Assembly (NCBI RefSeq): GCF_000260115.1
Contig: NZ_JH651379.1
Span: 2,583,466-2,647,465, forward strand
Origin: Galbibacter orientalis DSM 19592
GTDB lineage: Bacteria; Bacteroidota; Bacteroidia; Flavobacteriales; Flavobacteriaceae
Direction: 5' to 3'
DNA length: 64,000 nt
Shown here one piece after another: positions 33,764 through 45,505 of the stretch. The notes under the pieces were generated by a model. The model made no database searches, was not told the DNA's origin, and worked only from the letters and a program-made list of their open reading frames with translations. A program made the translations under genes and the position numbers. Each line of letters opens with the position of its first letter. Positions within the stretch are counted from its first letter, which is position 1.

Positions 33764-35380
33764 TTATTTGTCATAAATTATAACTCCCGATTTGTTTCTA
33801 CTATTTTTTATTCTTGGGGTAAGCTTATTTTTTGTCGAAGTTTCTAAAAGATACAATTGTTCATAATATTCTTTTACAGATTTCTCCCAACTAAATCTTT
33901 TACTCTTTGCTACTTTACTTATATGCTTCCAGATTTCTTGATCTTCAAAAAACAAATCCAAGGTACTTTCAAATACTCTTAAAAAATTCTCGTTTTTCTC
34001 TTCTAAAGTCTCTCCAGAAAAACTAAAACCAGATTTAAGATGCTCTACAGTATCTATTAAACCTCCCGTTGCATGAACAAGGCAGGGTTGCCCGTTGCGC
34101 ATAGCCAACATCTGACTAATTCCGCAGGGCTCAAACAAACTTGGCATTAAATACAAATCGGACTCATAGTACAACGAATCGATAACCTCTTCCGATTGTC
34201 CATTTATGAAAATAAAATTTTCTTTTTCGTAGCTTACTTGTCGTAGTAATCTTTCGTACTCTGGAGCTCCTGTTCCTAAAACAATATAAACTCCATTTCT
34301 TTTTGCTAACAAATCTATAATATCTCTAAGAAGCTGGGGATTGTTCTTAAAGAAAAAGAATTTTTGTTCCGTTAGGCGGGCTACACTTGCGCAAACAAAG
34401 CTAGGTTTACTACTTGTTAAAGCATAAATTTTATTACCTGTATGTGCTAAAAAATCTGCTTTATATTTTTTATTTGGTTCTTGTATCCATTTAAAAATAG
34501 CTTTTAAACTATGTTTACATAATTCATTTTTCTTAACTCGGTTAATGTTTTTATAGTTACAACCATTTAAAATTCCAAATAAACGTCCCTCTTCATTCGC
34601 CTTTTTCAAATCATCTTCTAAGCCTTCTCCTCCAATAAATGTAGGCGGATTACTAGCTTTCTGTATATCTTCTTTGTAGGAAGGAGAAACCGTATGCACA
34701 GCATCTGCAAAACGAATTCCTAATGACATTAAATTTATACAGTCGTGATATCTCGGATCTTTTAGTTTTTCTTCATCTATATCAATTTCAGGATAAAATT
34801 CTTTTAAAGAAGAATAATTAGCTTGAAAAGGGCGGATTCCTTGTATAGCCAAATTATGTATAGAATAAACAAACCTGCTAGTTTTTAAAACTGAATAAGA
34901 AGGATGGTATTCTTTTAAAAATAATAATAAACTTGTATGCCAATCATGTAGATGTATAATTTGAAGTGCTCCAAATAAATTTTGTTTTACTGCCTCTGCC
35001 ACAGCTATACAAAAAAGAGAAAACATACAAGCGTCTGTATAAAAAGGCTGTTCTGGATCATTAAAATAAATATGAGCTATATCTCCCGAGGTAATTTCTG
35101 GATGATCTATTACATAATGCTTAATATTTTCATTCAATTTCTTTCCAGGAACTTCATATAAATGCGCTTCCTGTGGAATACCTCTATAATTAAAACTTAA
35201 TTTACTAAGAAATTCTCCATTAGAATGTAACCTCCCATAAGACGGGGTAATAATATGAGACGTATCTCCATTAATTGCTATTTGGCGTGGAACATCCCTA
35301 ACAACATCTCCCATTCCTCCTGCTTTACAGTTTGGGATTCCGTCATTTTCAGCGCAAACAAAAAGAAAGTTAGTTTTCAC
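33764..35380 (-). CDS. glgA: Glycogen/starch synthase, GT5 family
   Basis: 538 residues. Elongates alpha-1,4-glucan from ADP-glucose (or UDP-glucose). The N-terminal nucleotide-sugar loop CKAGGMGDVVRDVP is near 19-32. The C-terminal domain shows VARLTEQKFF, GTGAPEYERLL, and PSLFEPCGISQMLAMRNGQP then GGLIDTV, with the GT5 catalytic Glu. It is a little longer than E. coli GlgA (477) through a C-terminal tail. No glgB or glgC lies in the window. It is divergent from a TPR histidine kinase gene. Confidence 0.9.
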   Translation of the reverse strand: MKTNFLFVCAENDGIPNCKAGGMGDVVRDVPRQIAINGDTSHIITPSYGRLHSNGEFLSKLSFNYRGIPQEAHLYEVPGKKLNENIKHYVIDHPEITSGDIAHIYFNDPEQPFYTDACMFSLFCIAVAEAVKQNLFGALQIIHLHDWHTSLLLFLKEYHPSYSVLKTSRFVYSIHNLAIQGIRPFQANYSSLKEFYPEIDIDEEKLKDPRYHDCINLMSLGIRFADAVHTVSPSYKEDIQKASNPPTFIGGEGLEDDLKKANEEGRLFGILNGCNYKNINRVKKNELCKHSLKAIFKWIQEPNKKYKADFLAHTGNKIYALTSSKPSFVCASVARLTEQKFFFFKNNPQLLRDIIDLLAKRNGVYIVLGTGAPEYERLLRQVSYEKENFIFINGQSEEVIDSLYYESDLYLMPSLFEPCGISQMLAMRNGQPCLVHATGGLIDTVEHLKSGFSFSGETLEEKNENFLRVFESTLDLFFEDQEIWKHISKVAKSKRFSWEKSVKEYYEQLYLLETSTKNKLTPRIKNSRNKSGVIIYDK

Positions 35381-35715
35381 AATGGTAGAATTTTTTCGGT
35401 TACTAAAAGCTTTTCATAATTAACTTTAAATTAAATAATTATATTGACATAATGAAAATTTTCCTTATTAAATGAATGTTAATATGACATTATTTTCATT
35501 TATAAAAAAAGCCCTTCTATAATTGAAGGACTTTATATTTATATATTGACAGTATTACCTTACTTTCTTTATTAACTTGTTAAATTATCATAGCTAGACC
35601 CACTAATAATTACGAATCAAGCATTTAATTAACAAATTTCGCACTATATTTCCACCTGTTTTTGTGCTTGACTTTGCCCCCTTACATTAATTAAGTTTAT
35701 TTAATTCGAATATAT
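35381..35715. other. Gap between glgA and the histidine kinase
   Basis: 335 AT-rich bases between divergent genes. The only clear structure is a hairpin with a minus-strand T-run at 35503-35534. No ORF of note and no RNA gene was recognised. Confidence 0.5.
35503..35534 (-). terminator. Orphan terminator upstream of glgA
   Basis: Stem AAAGCCCTTC / GAAGGACTTT (35508-35517 and 35525-35534), 9 of 10 pairs, with seven T following on the minus strand. No minus-strand gene lies upstream of it, so it may end a small RNA or attenuate a glgA leader. Confidence 0.6.
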
Positions 35716-36423
35716 ATGAAGGGAAAAACAGTTAATATCCTAACTTTCCTCACACTATTGATCTTCTCATTAGGGTATACACAAAATATAGAAATAGACA
35801 GTCTATATACCAAGTTAAAAAATGCACCTACCGCTATTGACTCTATAGCTTTATATAGTGAGATTGCAGAAATAACTACGAACATCGACCCAAATGAAGC
35901 TATTTTACTTTCTGAAAAACTATTGCTCCTTTCAGAAAAAAACTCTAATCTCCTAGGAATTGCAACGGCATACAACATTATAGGCGCCTCAAATGTATAT
36001 CTATCTAATCATAATAGCGCTATTGATTATTTAAATAAAGGACTTGAAATTGCCGAAAATAACAATCTAAACACTATAAAAGCTTCTATATACAACCACC
36101 TTGGAAAAGTGCATAGGTTTAAAAGCAACCACTACGTAGCTTTAAAATATTACGACAAGGCCATAGCCATAAGTAAAGAACTAAACAACACACCACAAAT
36201 AGCAGAATGCTTAAAAAACATTTCTATCCTATATACATTAGTTAATGAATATGATACTTCTATTGAGCTATTAGATAGTGCGTTAGTTATACACAAAAAA
36301 ATAATGACCAATATGGAATTGTCTCTATCCAAAAAAACTTGGCGTTTATTAACTCCTACAAAGGGCTTCCTGCACCCACCCTTTCTGCACTTAAAAAAGT
36401 ATACCGTTATGAAGACTCTCTAG
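35716..36423 (+). CDS. TPR sensor part of hybrid histidine kinase, N-terminal fragment
   Basis: 235 residues with a signal peptide (about 1-22, IFSLGYTQ) and tetratricopeptide-like helical pairs (for example NNLNTIKASIYNHLGKVHR, YYDKAIAISKEL, SIELLDSALVIHKK). Meaningful homology seems to end at residue 207 (KK before ACT at 36337). After that the frame runs into unrelated codons and stops at 36423. The next frame continues the TPR pattern. A seven-A run at 36331-36337 is the likely slippage or deletion point. The intact product would be about 804 residues and include the kinase fragment that follows. Confidence 0.7.
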   Translation: MKGKTVNILTFLTLLIFSLGYTQNIEIDSLYTKLKNAPTAIDSIALYSEIAEITTNIDPNEAILLSEKLLLLSEKNSNLLGIATAYNIIGASNVYLSNHNSAIDYLNKGLEIAENNNLNTIKASIYNHLGKVHRFKSNHYVALKYYDKAIAISKELNNTPQIAECLKNISILYTLVNEYDTSIELLDSALVIHKKIMTNMELSLSKKTWRLLTPTKGFLHPPFLHLKKYTVMKTL

Positions 36424-38129
36424 GCTACACTTTTAGGAAGCTGCTTACACAAATGTATATTGGGAATTTATATTATGAATCTGAAAATCTAACCGAATCT
36501 AAAGAGGAGTTTGAATATGCTCTTCTTTTATTAAACCAAGTAAACAACAATATTATTAGGGAAGATTGTTATATGAGTTTAGCTAAAATTCTTCGTAAAT
36601 TAGGAGATGATGAAAAAGCGCTTGATTATGCTCTAAAGGCTTTTGAAACGGCAGAAAAACATCAAGTCTATGCAAACTCAATCGAAACAGCTAATTTACT
36701 ATCTAATCTATATGAGCAAAAAGAAGACTATAAAAATGCACTGAAATTTTCTCAAATTGGCTACACATATCGTAACAGTTTACAACTTAATAAAGTCCAA
36801 AACACACTATTAAAAGAACGCCTAAAATTGGATTTAAAAGAATTATCCATACAAAAGGAAAAAGAGTTGAACGATTTAAAAGTGAAAAAAAATAAATATA
36901 TAATTATTGGGGGGTTTATCTCTTTTATTATTGTAACCATGCTTATCTATTTTAGCAGAATTAAATTAGCTAGAATAAACAAAAGACTAACTATTTCCAA
37001 TGAAATAAAATCCAACTTCTTAACCAAAATGACACATGAAGTAAAAACACCTTTAAATGCAATAATTGGTTATGCAGATTTACTTCTTAAATTTAAAGAC
37101 CTTACAAGTGTTCAAAATAATCATATCAACATCATTAAATCTTCTGGGGAGTCTCTTTTATATATGGCCGAAGATATTTTTGATTTTAACCGCTATGACA
37201 AAAACAAAATTAGTATAAAACAAAACCCTACCGACCTAGGAGCCTTAGCCAACGAAATTTTTGAAATGTTTAAAATTAGGGCTCAAGAAAAAAATCTGTC
37301 GCTCTTCCTCAATACCAGCACAAACATTCCAAAAACTCTTTTAATAGACGATTTAAAAATTCGTCGAGTAGTATACTCTTTGCTAGATAACGCCATAAAA
37401 TACACCTCCAAAGGTAGTGTTACTTTAAATGTAATATTGGTTAATGTATATGAGAAAACTACTGAAATTAAATTTTCTATTGATGATACAGGAAAAGGAA
37501 TAAAGACTAAAAACCAAAACAAAATATTCGAAGAATTTTATCAAGAAGAGTCAGATTATACTCGAAAACATGGAGGAATAGGATTAGGTCTCTCTATTTC
37601 GTATAAAATTGTTGAAGCACTTGGAGGAATATTACAATTTGAAAGTGAAGTAAATAAAGGAAGTAAATTCTATTTTAAACTCACTTTTACAAATAGTTCT
37701 GAAGAAAAAGTGGATTCCAATCCCATTCAAAACTTAGCAAATGAGATTGAAAATAAAATATTTAAGGTGCTTATTGTTGAAGACAACAAAGTAAACCTTC
37801 TAATTACAAAAAAACTATTATCCTCTCTTTACAAAAACGCCCTTATCTATGAAGCTTATGATGGCAAAATGGGAGTTGAACTATATAGCAAAGAACAGCC
37901 TAATATTATCTTAATGGACATCCAAATGCCTGTTTTAAATGGATTAGAGGCAACAAAAATTATAAGGCGGCAATACAATGCTACAATTCCTATACTAGCA
38001 TTAAGTGCTGGAAGTGCTGCAGAAAATCGAGAAAAAAGTATTTCCGTTGGAATAAGCGAGTATCTTGAAAAACCTATAAACCTTAAAAAACTAAGAGAAA
38101 CTATTTATAAATACCTCACCAATTTATAG
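36339..38129 (+). CDS. Hybrid histidine kinase, C-terminal fragment (frameshifted from the TPR part)
   Basis: 596 residues from a TTG at 36339; the real continuation enters at 36336 after the A7 run. Domains: TPR-like helices to about 180; a coiled coil; a membrane helix near 190-215 (IIIGGFISFIIVTMLIYF); HisKA with phospho-His in TKMTHEVKTPLNAIIGYADL; HATPase with N box, DDTGKGI and GGIGLGLSIS; and a REC domain with VLIVEDNKVN, phospho-Asp in LMDIQMPVLNG and Lys in EKPIN. No DNA-binding output domain is present. Such proteins sense signals outside the inner membrane through the TPR part. Whether this gene is active depends on the frameshift. Confidence 0.85.
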   Translation: MAFINSYKGLPAPTLSALKKVYRYEDSLGYTFRKLLTQMYIGNLYYESENLTESKEEFEYALLLLNQVNNNIIREDCYMSLAKILRKLGDDEKALDYALKAFETAEKHQVYANSIETANLLSNLYEQKEDYKNALKFSQIGYTYRNSLQLNKVQNTLLKERLKLDLKELSIQKEKELNDLKVKKNKYIIIGGFISFIIVTMLIYFSRIKLARINKRLTISNEIKSNFLTKMTHEVKTPLNAIIGYADLLLKFKDLTSVQNNHINIIKSSGESLLYMAEDIFDFNRYDKNKISIKQNPTDLGALANEIFEMFKIRAQEKNLSLFLNTSTNIPKTLLIDDLKIRRVVYSLLDNAIKYTSKGSVTLNVILVNVYEKTTEIKFSIDDTGKGIKTKNQNKIFEEFYQEESDYTRKHGGIGLGLSISYKIVEALGGILQFESEVNKGSKFYFKLTFTNSSEEKVDSNPIQNLANEIENKIFKVLIVEDNKVNLLITKKLLSSLYKNALIYEAYDGKMGVELYSKEQPNIILMDIQMPVLNGLEATKIIRRQYNATIPILALSAGSAAENREKSISVGISEYLEKPINLKKLRETIYKYLTNL

Positions 38130-38140
38130 GCGTTTTTAGC

Positions 38141-38184
38141 ATAAAAAAAATACTCTAGATAAAAATTAAATTACCTAGAGTATT
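38141..38184 (-). terminator. eno terminator (also serves the kinase gene)
   Basis: Stem AATACTCTAG / CTAGAGTATT (38149-38158 and 38175-38184), 16-base loop, with A-run on the left giving T-run on the minus strand. It lies between convergent genes. Confidence 0.8.
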
Positions 38185-38222
38185 AATATTTAAATTGACT
38201 TACAACTGCAAGTGCTAAATCC

Positions 38223-40630
<2,408 letters not shown>

Positions 40631-40667
40631 TTTTGTACGTTGCAAAAGTTTTACAAAATAACACAAA

Positions 40668-40699
40668 AAAAAGGATAAACTAAAACGTTTATCCTTTTT
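40668..40699 (-). terminator. Terminator of the ribosomal-protein cluster
   Basis: Stem AAAAAGGATAAAC / GTTTATCCTTTTT (40668-40680 and 40687-40699) with a 6-base loop, after rplQ on the minus strand. Confidence 0.9.
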
Positions 40700-40723
40700 G
40701 ATATGTTATGATAACATTAATCA

Positions 40724-41245
40724 CTATTCTTGTGAAGTTTCTGGTTTTTCATTGTCAGAATCTTCTTTAGCTGCAGGAGCTTCTTTAGCTTGAGGAGCTT
40801 CAACAGTAGCAGCCTCAGTAGCTTTTTTACTTCTACCTCTTCTAGTCGATTTTTTCTTAGCAGGCTTATCAGCTACATTGTAAGTTTCGTTGTAATCAAC
40901 TAGCTCAATCATCGCCATGTCTGCGTTATCTCCAAGTCTGTTTCCTAGTTTAATAATTCTAGTGTAACCTCCTGGCCTATCACCTACCTTAACAGCAACA
41001 TCTCTGAAAAGCTCAGTAACAGCGTATTTGTCTCTTAATTTACTAAAAACAACACGTCTGCTGTGTGTTGTATCCTCTTTAGATTTTGTAACTAAAGGCT
41101 CAACAAACTGCTTTAAAGCTTTAGCTTTTGCTAAAGTTGTATTAATACGCTTGTGCTCTATTAATGAGCATGCCATATTAGCAAGCATTGCTTTTCTATG
41201 AGCTGTTTTTCTACCTAAATGGTTAAATTTCTTTCCGTGTCTCAT
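40724..41245 (-). CDS. rplQ: Ribosomal protein L17 with acidic/Ala-rich tail
   Basis: 173 residues against 127 in E. coli. The core (1-118) starts [21 protein letters not shown] and shows [16 protein letters not shown]. The extra 50 residues are low complexity: a basic [12 protein letters not shown] part, then Ala/Glu/Pro-rich. L17 lines the peptide exit tunnel side of the large subunit; the tail would project outward. It is the last gene of the alpha operon, before a strong terminator. A small stem (TTGCTC/GAGCAA) precedes it. Confidence 0.97.
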   Translation of the reverse strand: MRHGKKFNHLGRKTAHRKAMLANMACSLIEHKRINTTLAKAKALKQFVEPLVTKSKEDTTHSRRVVFSKLRDKYAVTELFRDVAVKVGDRPGGYTRIIKLGNRLGDNADMAMIELVDYNETYNVADKPAKKKSTRRGRSKKATEAATVEAPQAKEAPAAKEDSDNEKPETSQE

Positions 41246-41308
41246 GACAATTGTTTTAAATCAACATCTTGCTCTACCCATTTTGAGGAGCAAAATATGA
41301 TGATTTTG

Positions 41309-42301
41309 TTAGTCTTTATCTAATTTATACTTTGATAAATCCATTCCAAAACTAAGTCCCTTGTTATTTACAAGTTCTTCTAATTCTGTCAACGATTTTT
41401 TACCAAAGTTTCTGAATTTCATTAAATCGTTCTTATTAAAAGATACTAAGTCTCCTAATGTATCTACTTCAGCAGCTTTCAAACAGTTTAATGCTCTTAC
41501 TGAAAGATCCATGTCTACTAACTTGGTTTTCAATAATTGACGCATATGAAGAGATTCCTCATCATAAGTTTCTGTTTGTGCAATTTCATCCGCCTCCAGA
41601 GTGATACGCTCATCAGAGAATAACATAAAGTGGTGGATAAGTATTTTTGCAGCTTCAGTTAAAGCATCTTTTGGATGTATAGAACCATCTGAAATGATTT
41701 CGAAAACTAATTTCTCGTAATCTGTTTTTTGCTCTACACGATAATTTTCAATGCTAAATTTAACATTTTTGATAGGTGTATATATTGCATCTGTGAAGAT
41801 AGTTCCAAGAGGAGCATTTGCTTTCTTGTTTTCTTCAGCAGGAACATACCCTCTACCTTTTTCGATTGTAACTTCCATGTTTATAGTTACTTTCGGGTCT
41901 AAATTACAGATCACTAAATCTGGATTTAATACCTGAAAACCTGATATAAACTTTTGGAAATCTCCAGCAGTTATTTGTTCTTTACCTGAAATCGAAATAG
42001 AAACGGTTTCGTTATCAATATCTTCAATTTGTCTTTTGAAACGCACTTGTTTCAGGTTCAAAATGATTTCTGTAACGTCCTCAACTACACCTTCGATTGC
42101 AGAAAATTCGTGTTCTACTTTATCGATTCTAGTTGATGTAATTGCAAAACCTTCTAATGAAGATAAAAGAACTCTTCGTAATGCGTTACCAACGGTCAAT
42201 CCATATCCTGGTTCCAAAGGTCTGAATTCAAACTTACCTTCGAAATCGGTAGAATCGATCATTATAACTTTATCGGGCTTCTGAAAATTTAGTATTGCCA
42301 T
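41309..42301 (-). CDS. rpoA: RNA polymerase alpha subunit
   Basis: 330 residues, as in E. coli. The N-terminal domain (assembly) has [21 protein letters not shown] linker leads to the C-terminal domain (about 255-320) with [16 protein letters not shown] and [13 protein letters not shown], which binds promoter DNA and activators. It lies between rpsD and rplQ in the alpha operon, 21 bases downstream of rpsD. Confidence 0.98.
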   Translation of the reverse strand: MAILNFQKPDKVIMIDSTDFEGKFEFRPLEPGYGLTVGNALRRVLLSSLEGFAITSTRIDKVEHEFSAIEGVVEDVTEIILNLKQVRFKRQIEDIDNETVSISISGKEQITAGDFQKFISGFQVLNPDLVICNLDPKVTINMEVTIEKGRGYVPAEENKKANAPLGTIFTDAIYTPIKNVKFSIENYRVEQKTDYEKLVFEIISDGSIHPKDALTEAAKILIHHFMLFSDERITLEADEIAQTETYDEESLHMRQLLKTKLVDMDLSVRALNCLKAAEVDTLGDLVSFNKNDLMKFRNFGKKSLTELEELVNNKGLSFGMDLSKYKLDKD

Positions 42302-42322
42302 AGTACGACTGCTGTCTAATTA

Positions 42323-42928
42323 TTATTTAGAGTATAACTCGACGATTAATTGCTCTTTAATATTTTCTGGAATTTGTAAACGTTCTGGAACAGCAACAAA
42401 AGTACCTTCCTTTTTCTCGTTATTCCAAGTAATCCATTCGTAAACACTACTATTATTAGCTAACGATCTTTCGATAGCTTCTAAAGATTTTGATTTCTCT
42501 CTTACTCCAACTACATCACCTGCTTTTAACTGGTAAGAAGGAATGTTTACTAATTCTCCGTTTACTGTAATGTGACGGTGAGAAACTAATTGTCTCGCTC
42601 CTCTTCTTGAAGGAGAAACTCCCATTCTAAAAACTACATTGTCTAAACGAGACTCACAAAGTTGTAAAAGCACTTCCCCAGTAACTCCTTTGCTACGGTT
42701 TGCTTTTTCAAATAAGTTTCTAAATTGTTTCTCAAGGATACCGTAAGAGTATTTAGCTTTTTGCTTCTCCATTAACTGGATAGCATATTCTGATTTTTTA
42801 CCTCTTCTACGGTTGTTTCCGTGTTGTCCTGGAGGATAATTTCTTTTTTCAAAAGATTTATCGTCTCCAAATATTGCTTCTCCGAATTTACGGGCTATTT
42901 TAGTCTTTGGACCTGTATATCTTGCCAT
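42323..42928 (-). CDS. rpsD: Ribosomal protein S4
   Basis: 201 residues. Primary 16S rRNA binder and, in E. coli, the repressor of the alpha operon. The S4 RNA-binding domain shows [13 protein letters not shown] and [21 protein letters not shown]. The N-terminal part lacks the four-Cys zinc motif ([13 protein letters not shown]). A well-paired hairpin lies 15 bases upstream of the start, in the 83-base gap after rpsK. Confidence 0.98.
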   Translation of the reverse strand: MARYTGPKTKIARKFGEAIFGDDKSFEKRNYPPGQHGNNRRRGKKSEYAIQLMEKQKAKYSYGILEKQFRNLFEKANRSKGVTGEVLLQLCESRLDNVVFRMGVSPSRRGARQLVSHRHITVNGELVNIPSYQLKAGDVVGVREKSKSLEAIERSLANNSSVYEWITWNNEKKEGTFVAVPERLQIPENIKEQLIVELYSK

Positions 42929-42943
42929 GTTTTGTAATATTTT

Positions 42944-42993
42944 GAAGGTGATTATGAATTAAGGCTAATCCTTCGATAATCGTAAAAACCTTC
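42944..42993 (-). promoter_or_regulatory. Structured leader of rpsD, candidate S4 autoregulation site
   Basis: On the minus strand: GAAGGT, a 6-base bulge, GATTAT, then an inner hairpin AAGG-loop-CCTT, then ATAATC and ACCTTC closing both stems perfectly. It ends 15 bases before the rpsD ATG. S4 binding to its own mRNA is known in other bacteria. The role here is inferred. Confidence 0.65.
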
Positions 42994-43011
42994 TTTTAAA
43001 CATAAATGTTA

Positions 43012-43404
43012 TTAAACTCTTCTTCTTTTTGGTGGACGACATCCATTGTGTGGTAGTGGAGTAACATCGATAATTTCTGTTACTTCAATCCCTGCATTAT
43101 GGATAGAACGGATAGCAGATTCTCTCCCTGATCCTGGACCTTTAACGTACACTTTTACTTTTCTAAGACCTGCCTCTTGAGCTACTTTTGATGCATCTTC
43201 TGCAGCAATTTGAGCAGCGTAAGGAGTGTTTTTCTTAGAACCTCTGAATCCCATTTTCCCTGCTGAAGACCAAGAAATAACATCACCCTTTTTATTTGTC
43301 AAAGAGATAATTACGTTATTAAATGATGCAGCAATATGAGCTTCACCTACAGATTCTACTATAACCTTGCGTTTCTTAGCAGTTTTTGTATTTGACTTTG
43401 CCAT
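43012..43404 (-). CDS. rpsK: Ribosomal protein S11
   Basis: 130 residues, near the usual 129. It has [45 protein letters not shown] and the conserved end [13 protein letters not shown]. It shapes the 30S platform near the mRNA exit. It is 14 bases downstream of rpsM in the alpha operon. Confidence 0.98.
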   Translation of the reverse strand: MAKSNTKTAKKRKVIVESVGEAHIAASFNNVIISLTNKKGDVISWSSAGKMGFRGSKKNTPYAAQIAAEDASKVAQEAGLRKVKVYVKGPGSGRESAIRSIHNAGIEVTEIIDVTPLPHNGCRPPKRRRV

Positions 43405-43418
43405 AATTAAGCTACGAA

Positions 43419-43793
43419 TTATTTAGTTGCCTTCTTCTTGTTAGCAACAGTTTTTCTTTTACCTTTTCTTGTTCTAGAGTTATTCTTAGTGCGTTGTCCT
43501 CTTAATGGAAGACCTGCTCTATGACGAATACCTCTTTGACAACCGATGTCCATTAAACGCTTAATGTTCAATTGAACTTCCGAGCGTAACTCACCTTCTA
43601 TTTTGTAAGAAGCAATAGCCTCTCTAATACCAGCGATATCTTCGTCTGCCCAGTCGTTAACTTTTGTGTCTTCGCTAACCTGAGCTTTCTCTAAGATCTC
43701 TTTAGCTCTACTTTTTCCAATACCAAAGATGTAAGTTAAACCTATAACTCCTCTTTTATGCTTTGGTAAATCTACTCCTGCGATTCTAGCCAT
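43419..43793 (-). CDS. rpsM: Ribosomal protein S13
   Basis: 124 residues. Marks: [27 protein letters not shown] and [18 protein letters not shown] in the C-terminal tail that contacts P-site tRNA. It sits in the 30S head at the bridge to the 50S. It starts 3 bases after the rpmJ stop. Confidence 0.98.
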   Translation of the reverse strand: MARIAGVDLPKHKRGVIGLTYIFGIGKSRAKEILEKAQVSEDTKVNDWADEDIAGIREAIASYKIEGELRSEVQLNIKRLMDIGCQRGIRHRAGLPLRGQRTKNNSRTRKGKRKTVANKKKATK

Positions 43794-43796
43794 AAC

Positions 43797-43913
43797 TTAT
43801 CCTTGTCTTTGTTTAAATCTAGGATTCTTTTTATTAATTACATACAATCTCCCCTTTCTACGCACAATCTTGCACTCGGGACTTCTCTTTTTTATTGATG
43901 CTCTTACTTTCAT
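43797..43913 (-). CDS. rpmJ: Ribosomal protein L36, zinc-free type
   Basis: 38 residues ([16 protein letters not shown] start, NPRFKQRQG end), the exact L36 length. The usual CxxC...C..H zinc residues are missing except one Cys, so this is the zinc-independent form. It fills the 124-base gap between infA and rpsM, starting 5 bases after the infA stop. Confidence 0.95.
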   Translation of the reverse strand: MKVRASIKKRSPECKIVRRKGRLYVINKKNPRFKQRQG

Positions 43914-43918
43914 CTCTT

Positions 43919-44134
43919 TTAATATCTATAAGTAATTCTTGCTTTAGTAAGGTCATATGGACTCATCTCAAGTTTTACCTTGTCTCCTGGTAATAATTTA
44001 ATATAATGCATACGCATCTTACCAGAAATATGAGCCGTAACAACGTGACCATTTTCTAATTCTACTCGAAACATTGCATTAGACAATGCTTCGATTATAC
44101 TTCCATCTTGTTCTATTGCGGGCTGCTTTGCCAT
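43919..44134 (-). CDS. infA: Translation initiation factor IF-1
   Basis: 71 residues, one S1-like OB fold: [39 protein letters not shown] and the end [13 protein letters not shown]. It blocks the A site during initiation. It starts 2 bases after the secY stop, so translation is probably coupled. Confidence 0.98.
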   Translation of the reverse strand: MAKQPAIEQDGSIIEALSNAMFRVELENGHVVTAHISGKMRMHYIKLLPGDKVKLEMSPYDLTKARITYRY

Positions 44135-44136
44135 AA

Positions 44137-45492
44137 TTAAGCTACAACTTTTCTATTTTTACCTGTTTTCATCAAGCCATCATAATGCCTGTTCAACAAA
44201 TATGAGTTTACTTGTTGCATTGTATCTATAGCAACACCCACTAAAATTAATAGTGATGTACCGCCATAAAACAACGCCCAACCTTGTTGTACACCCATTA
44301 TCTTAACAACAATTGCTGGTAATACAGCTATTACTGCTAAAAATAAAGATCCTGGGAATGTAATTAAAGACATTATTTTATCTAAATAATCTGAGGTTTC
44401 TTTTCCTGGACGAATTCCTGGTATAAATCCACCACTTCTTTTTAGATCATCAGCCATTTTATTTGTCGGTACAGTAATTGCGGTGTAAAAATACGTAAAT
44501 ATTATGATTAATAGCGCAAAAACTAAATTGTACCATAATCCAAAGATATTGCTAAACTCAGTTTGCAACCATTGACCAGCACCTGTATCTTTCAAAGCTC
44601 CTATTCTACCTACATATGCTGGAGCAAACATGATTGCTTGAGCAAATATAATTGGCATTACTCCAGATGCATTTAACTTTAAAGGAATATACTGTCTAGA
44701 TCCAAAAACATTTTTCTCATAACCACCAGAAGCCGTTCTACGAGCATACTGAACTGGAATTTGTCTTGTTGCCATAACCAACATAATACATGCTAGTATA
44801 ACTACAAACCATAAAATCAATTCAATCAATATCAACATTAATCCTCCGTTTGAACCTGATGTTCTAGAAACAAATTCTTGCACGAATGACTGTGGCATTC
44901 TAGCAATAATTCCTACCATAATAAGTAAAGAGATTCCGTTACCAATACCTTTATCGGTAATTTTTTCTCCTAACCACATAGCAAAAATGGTTCCTGTAAC
45001 TAAAATTAAAACTGCAGGAATCATAAAATCAAGTCCTTTACCTAAGATAAAAGCACTATCTGGAACACCTAAAGATCCTAATGAATAAAGATACGCTGGT
45101 GCTTGTACCAAACAAATACCTATTGTTAACCAACGGGTAATTTGATTTAATGTTTTACGCCCACTCTCCCCTTCTTTTTGTAACTTCTGAAGGTAAGGAA
45201 TAGCTAATCCCATTAATTGAACTACGATTGATGCAGAAATATAAGGCATAATACCTAAAGCAAAGAAAGAAGCATTTGCAAACGCTCCACCTGTAAATGC
45301 ATTTAAGATACCTAATAATCCTCCACCATCTGTTCTAGATGATAATTCTGCCAATTGTTGTGTATCAATACCTGGTAATACTACTTGTGCACCAAAACGA
45401 TACACTAATAGAAGACCAAGGGTAATTAAAATTCTACCCTTTAGTTCTTCAATTTTCCAAATATTGCTTAATGTCTCAATAAATTTCTTCAT
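44137..45492 (-). CDS. secY: Preprotein translocase subunit SecY
   Basis: Channel subunit of the Sec translocon. 451 residues with ten membrane helices. Visible: [25 protein letters not shown] at the start, plug region near 60-75, [26 protein letters not shown] (cytoplasmic loop) and [16 protein letters not shown]. It sits between rplO and infA, as in the usual spc operon. Confidence 0.97.
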   Translation of the reverse strand: MKKFIETLSNIWKIEELKGRILITLGLLLVYRFGAQVVLPGIDTQQLAELSSRTDGGGLLGILNAFTGGAFANASFFALGIMPYISASIVVQLMGLAIPYLQKLQKEGESGRKTLNQITRWLTIGICLVQAPAYLYSLGSLGVPDSAFILGKGLDFMIPAVLILVTGTIFAMWLGEKITDKGIGNGISLLIMVGIIARMPQSFVQEFVSRTSGSNGGLMLILIELILWFVVILACIMLVMATRQIPVQYARRTASGGYEKNVFGSRQYIPLKLNASGVMPIIFAQAIMFAPAYVGRIGALKDTGAGQWLQTEFSNIFGLWYNLVFALLIIIFTYFYTAITVPTNKMADDLKRSGGFIPGIRPGKETSDYLDKIMSLITFPGSLFLAVIAVLPAIVVKIMGVQQGWALFYGGTSLLILVGVAIDTMQQVNSYLLNRHYDGLMKTGKNRKVVA

Positions 45493-45505
45493 GGTTACTT
45501 GTTGG

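Noticed and set aside
35535-35715. 6S or SRP RNA in the gap before the kinase gene
   Set aside because: I saw none of the conserved SRP loop bases or a 6S-like bubble; kept only as a possible unknown transcript.
40631-40666. Longer start for carA
   Set aside because: Extra residues do not match the family and lie next to the rplQ terminator; MKYQSRKQ is the natural start.
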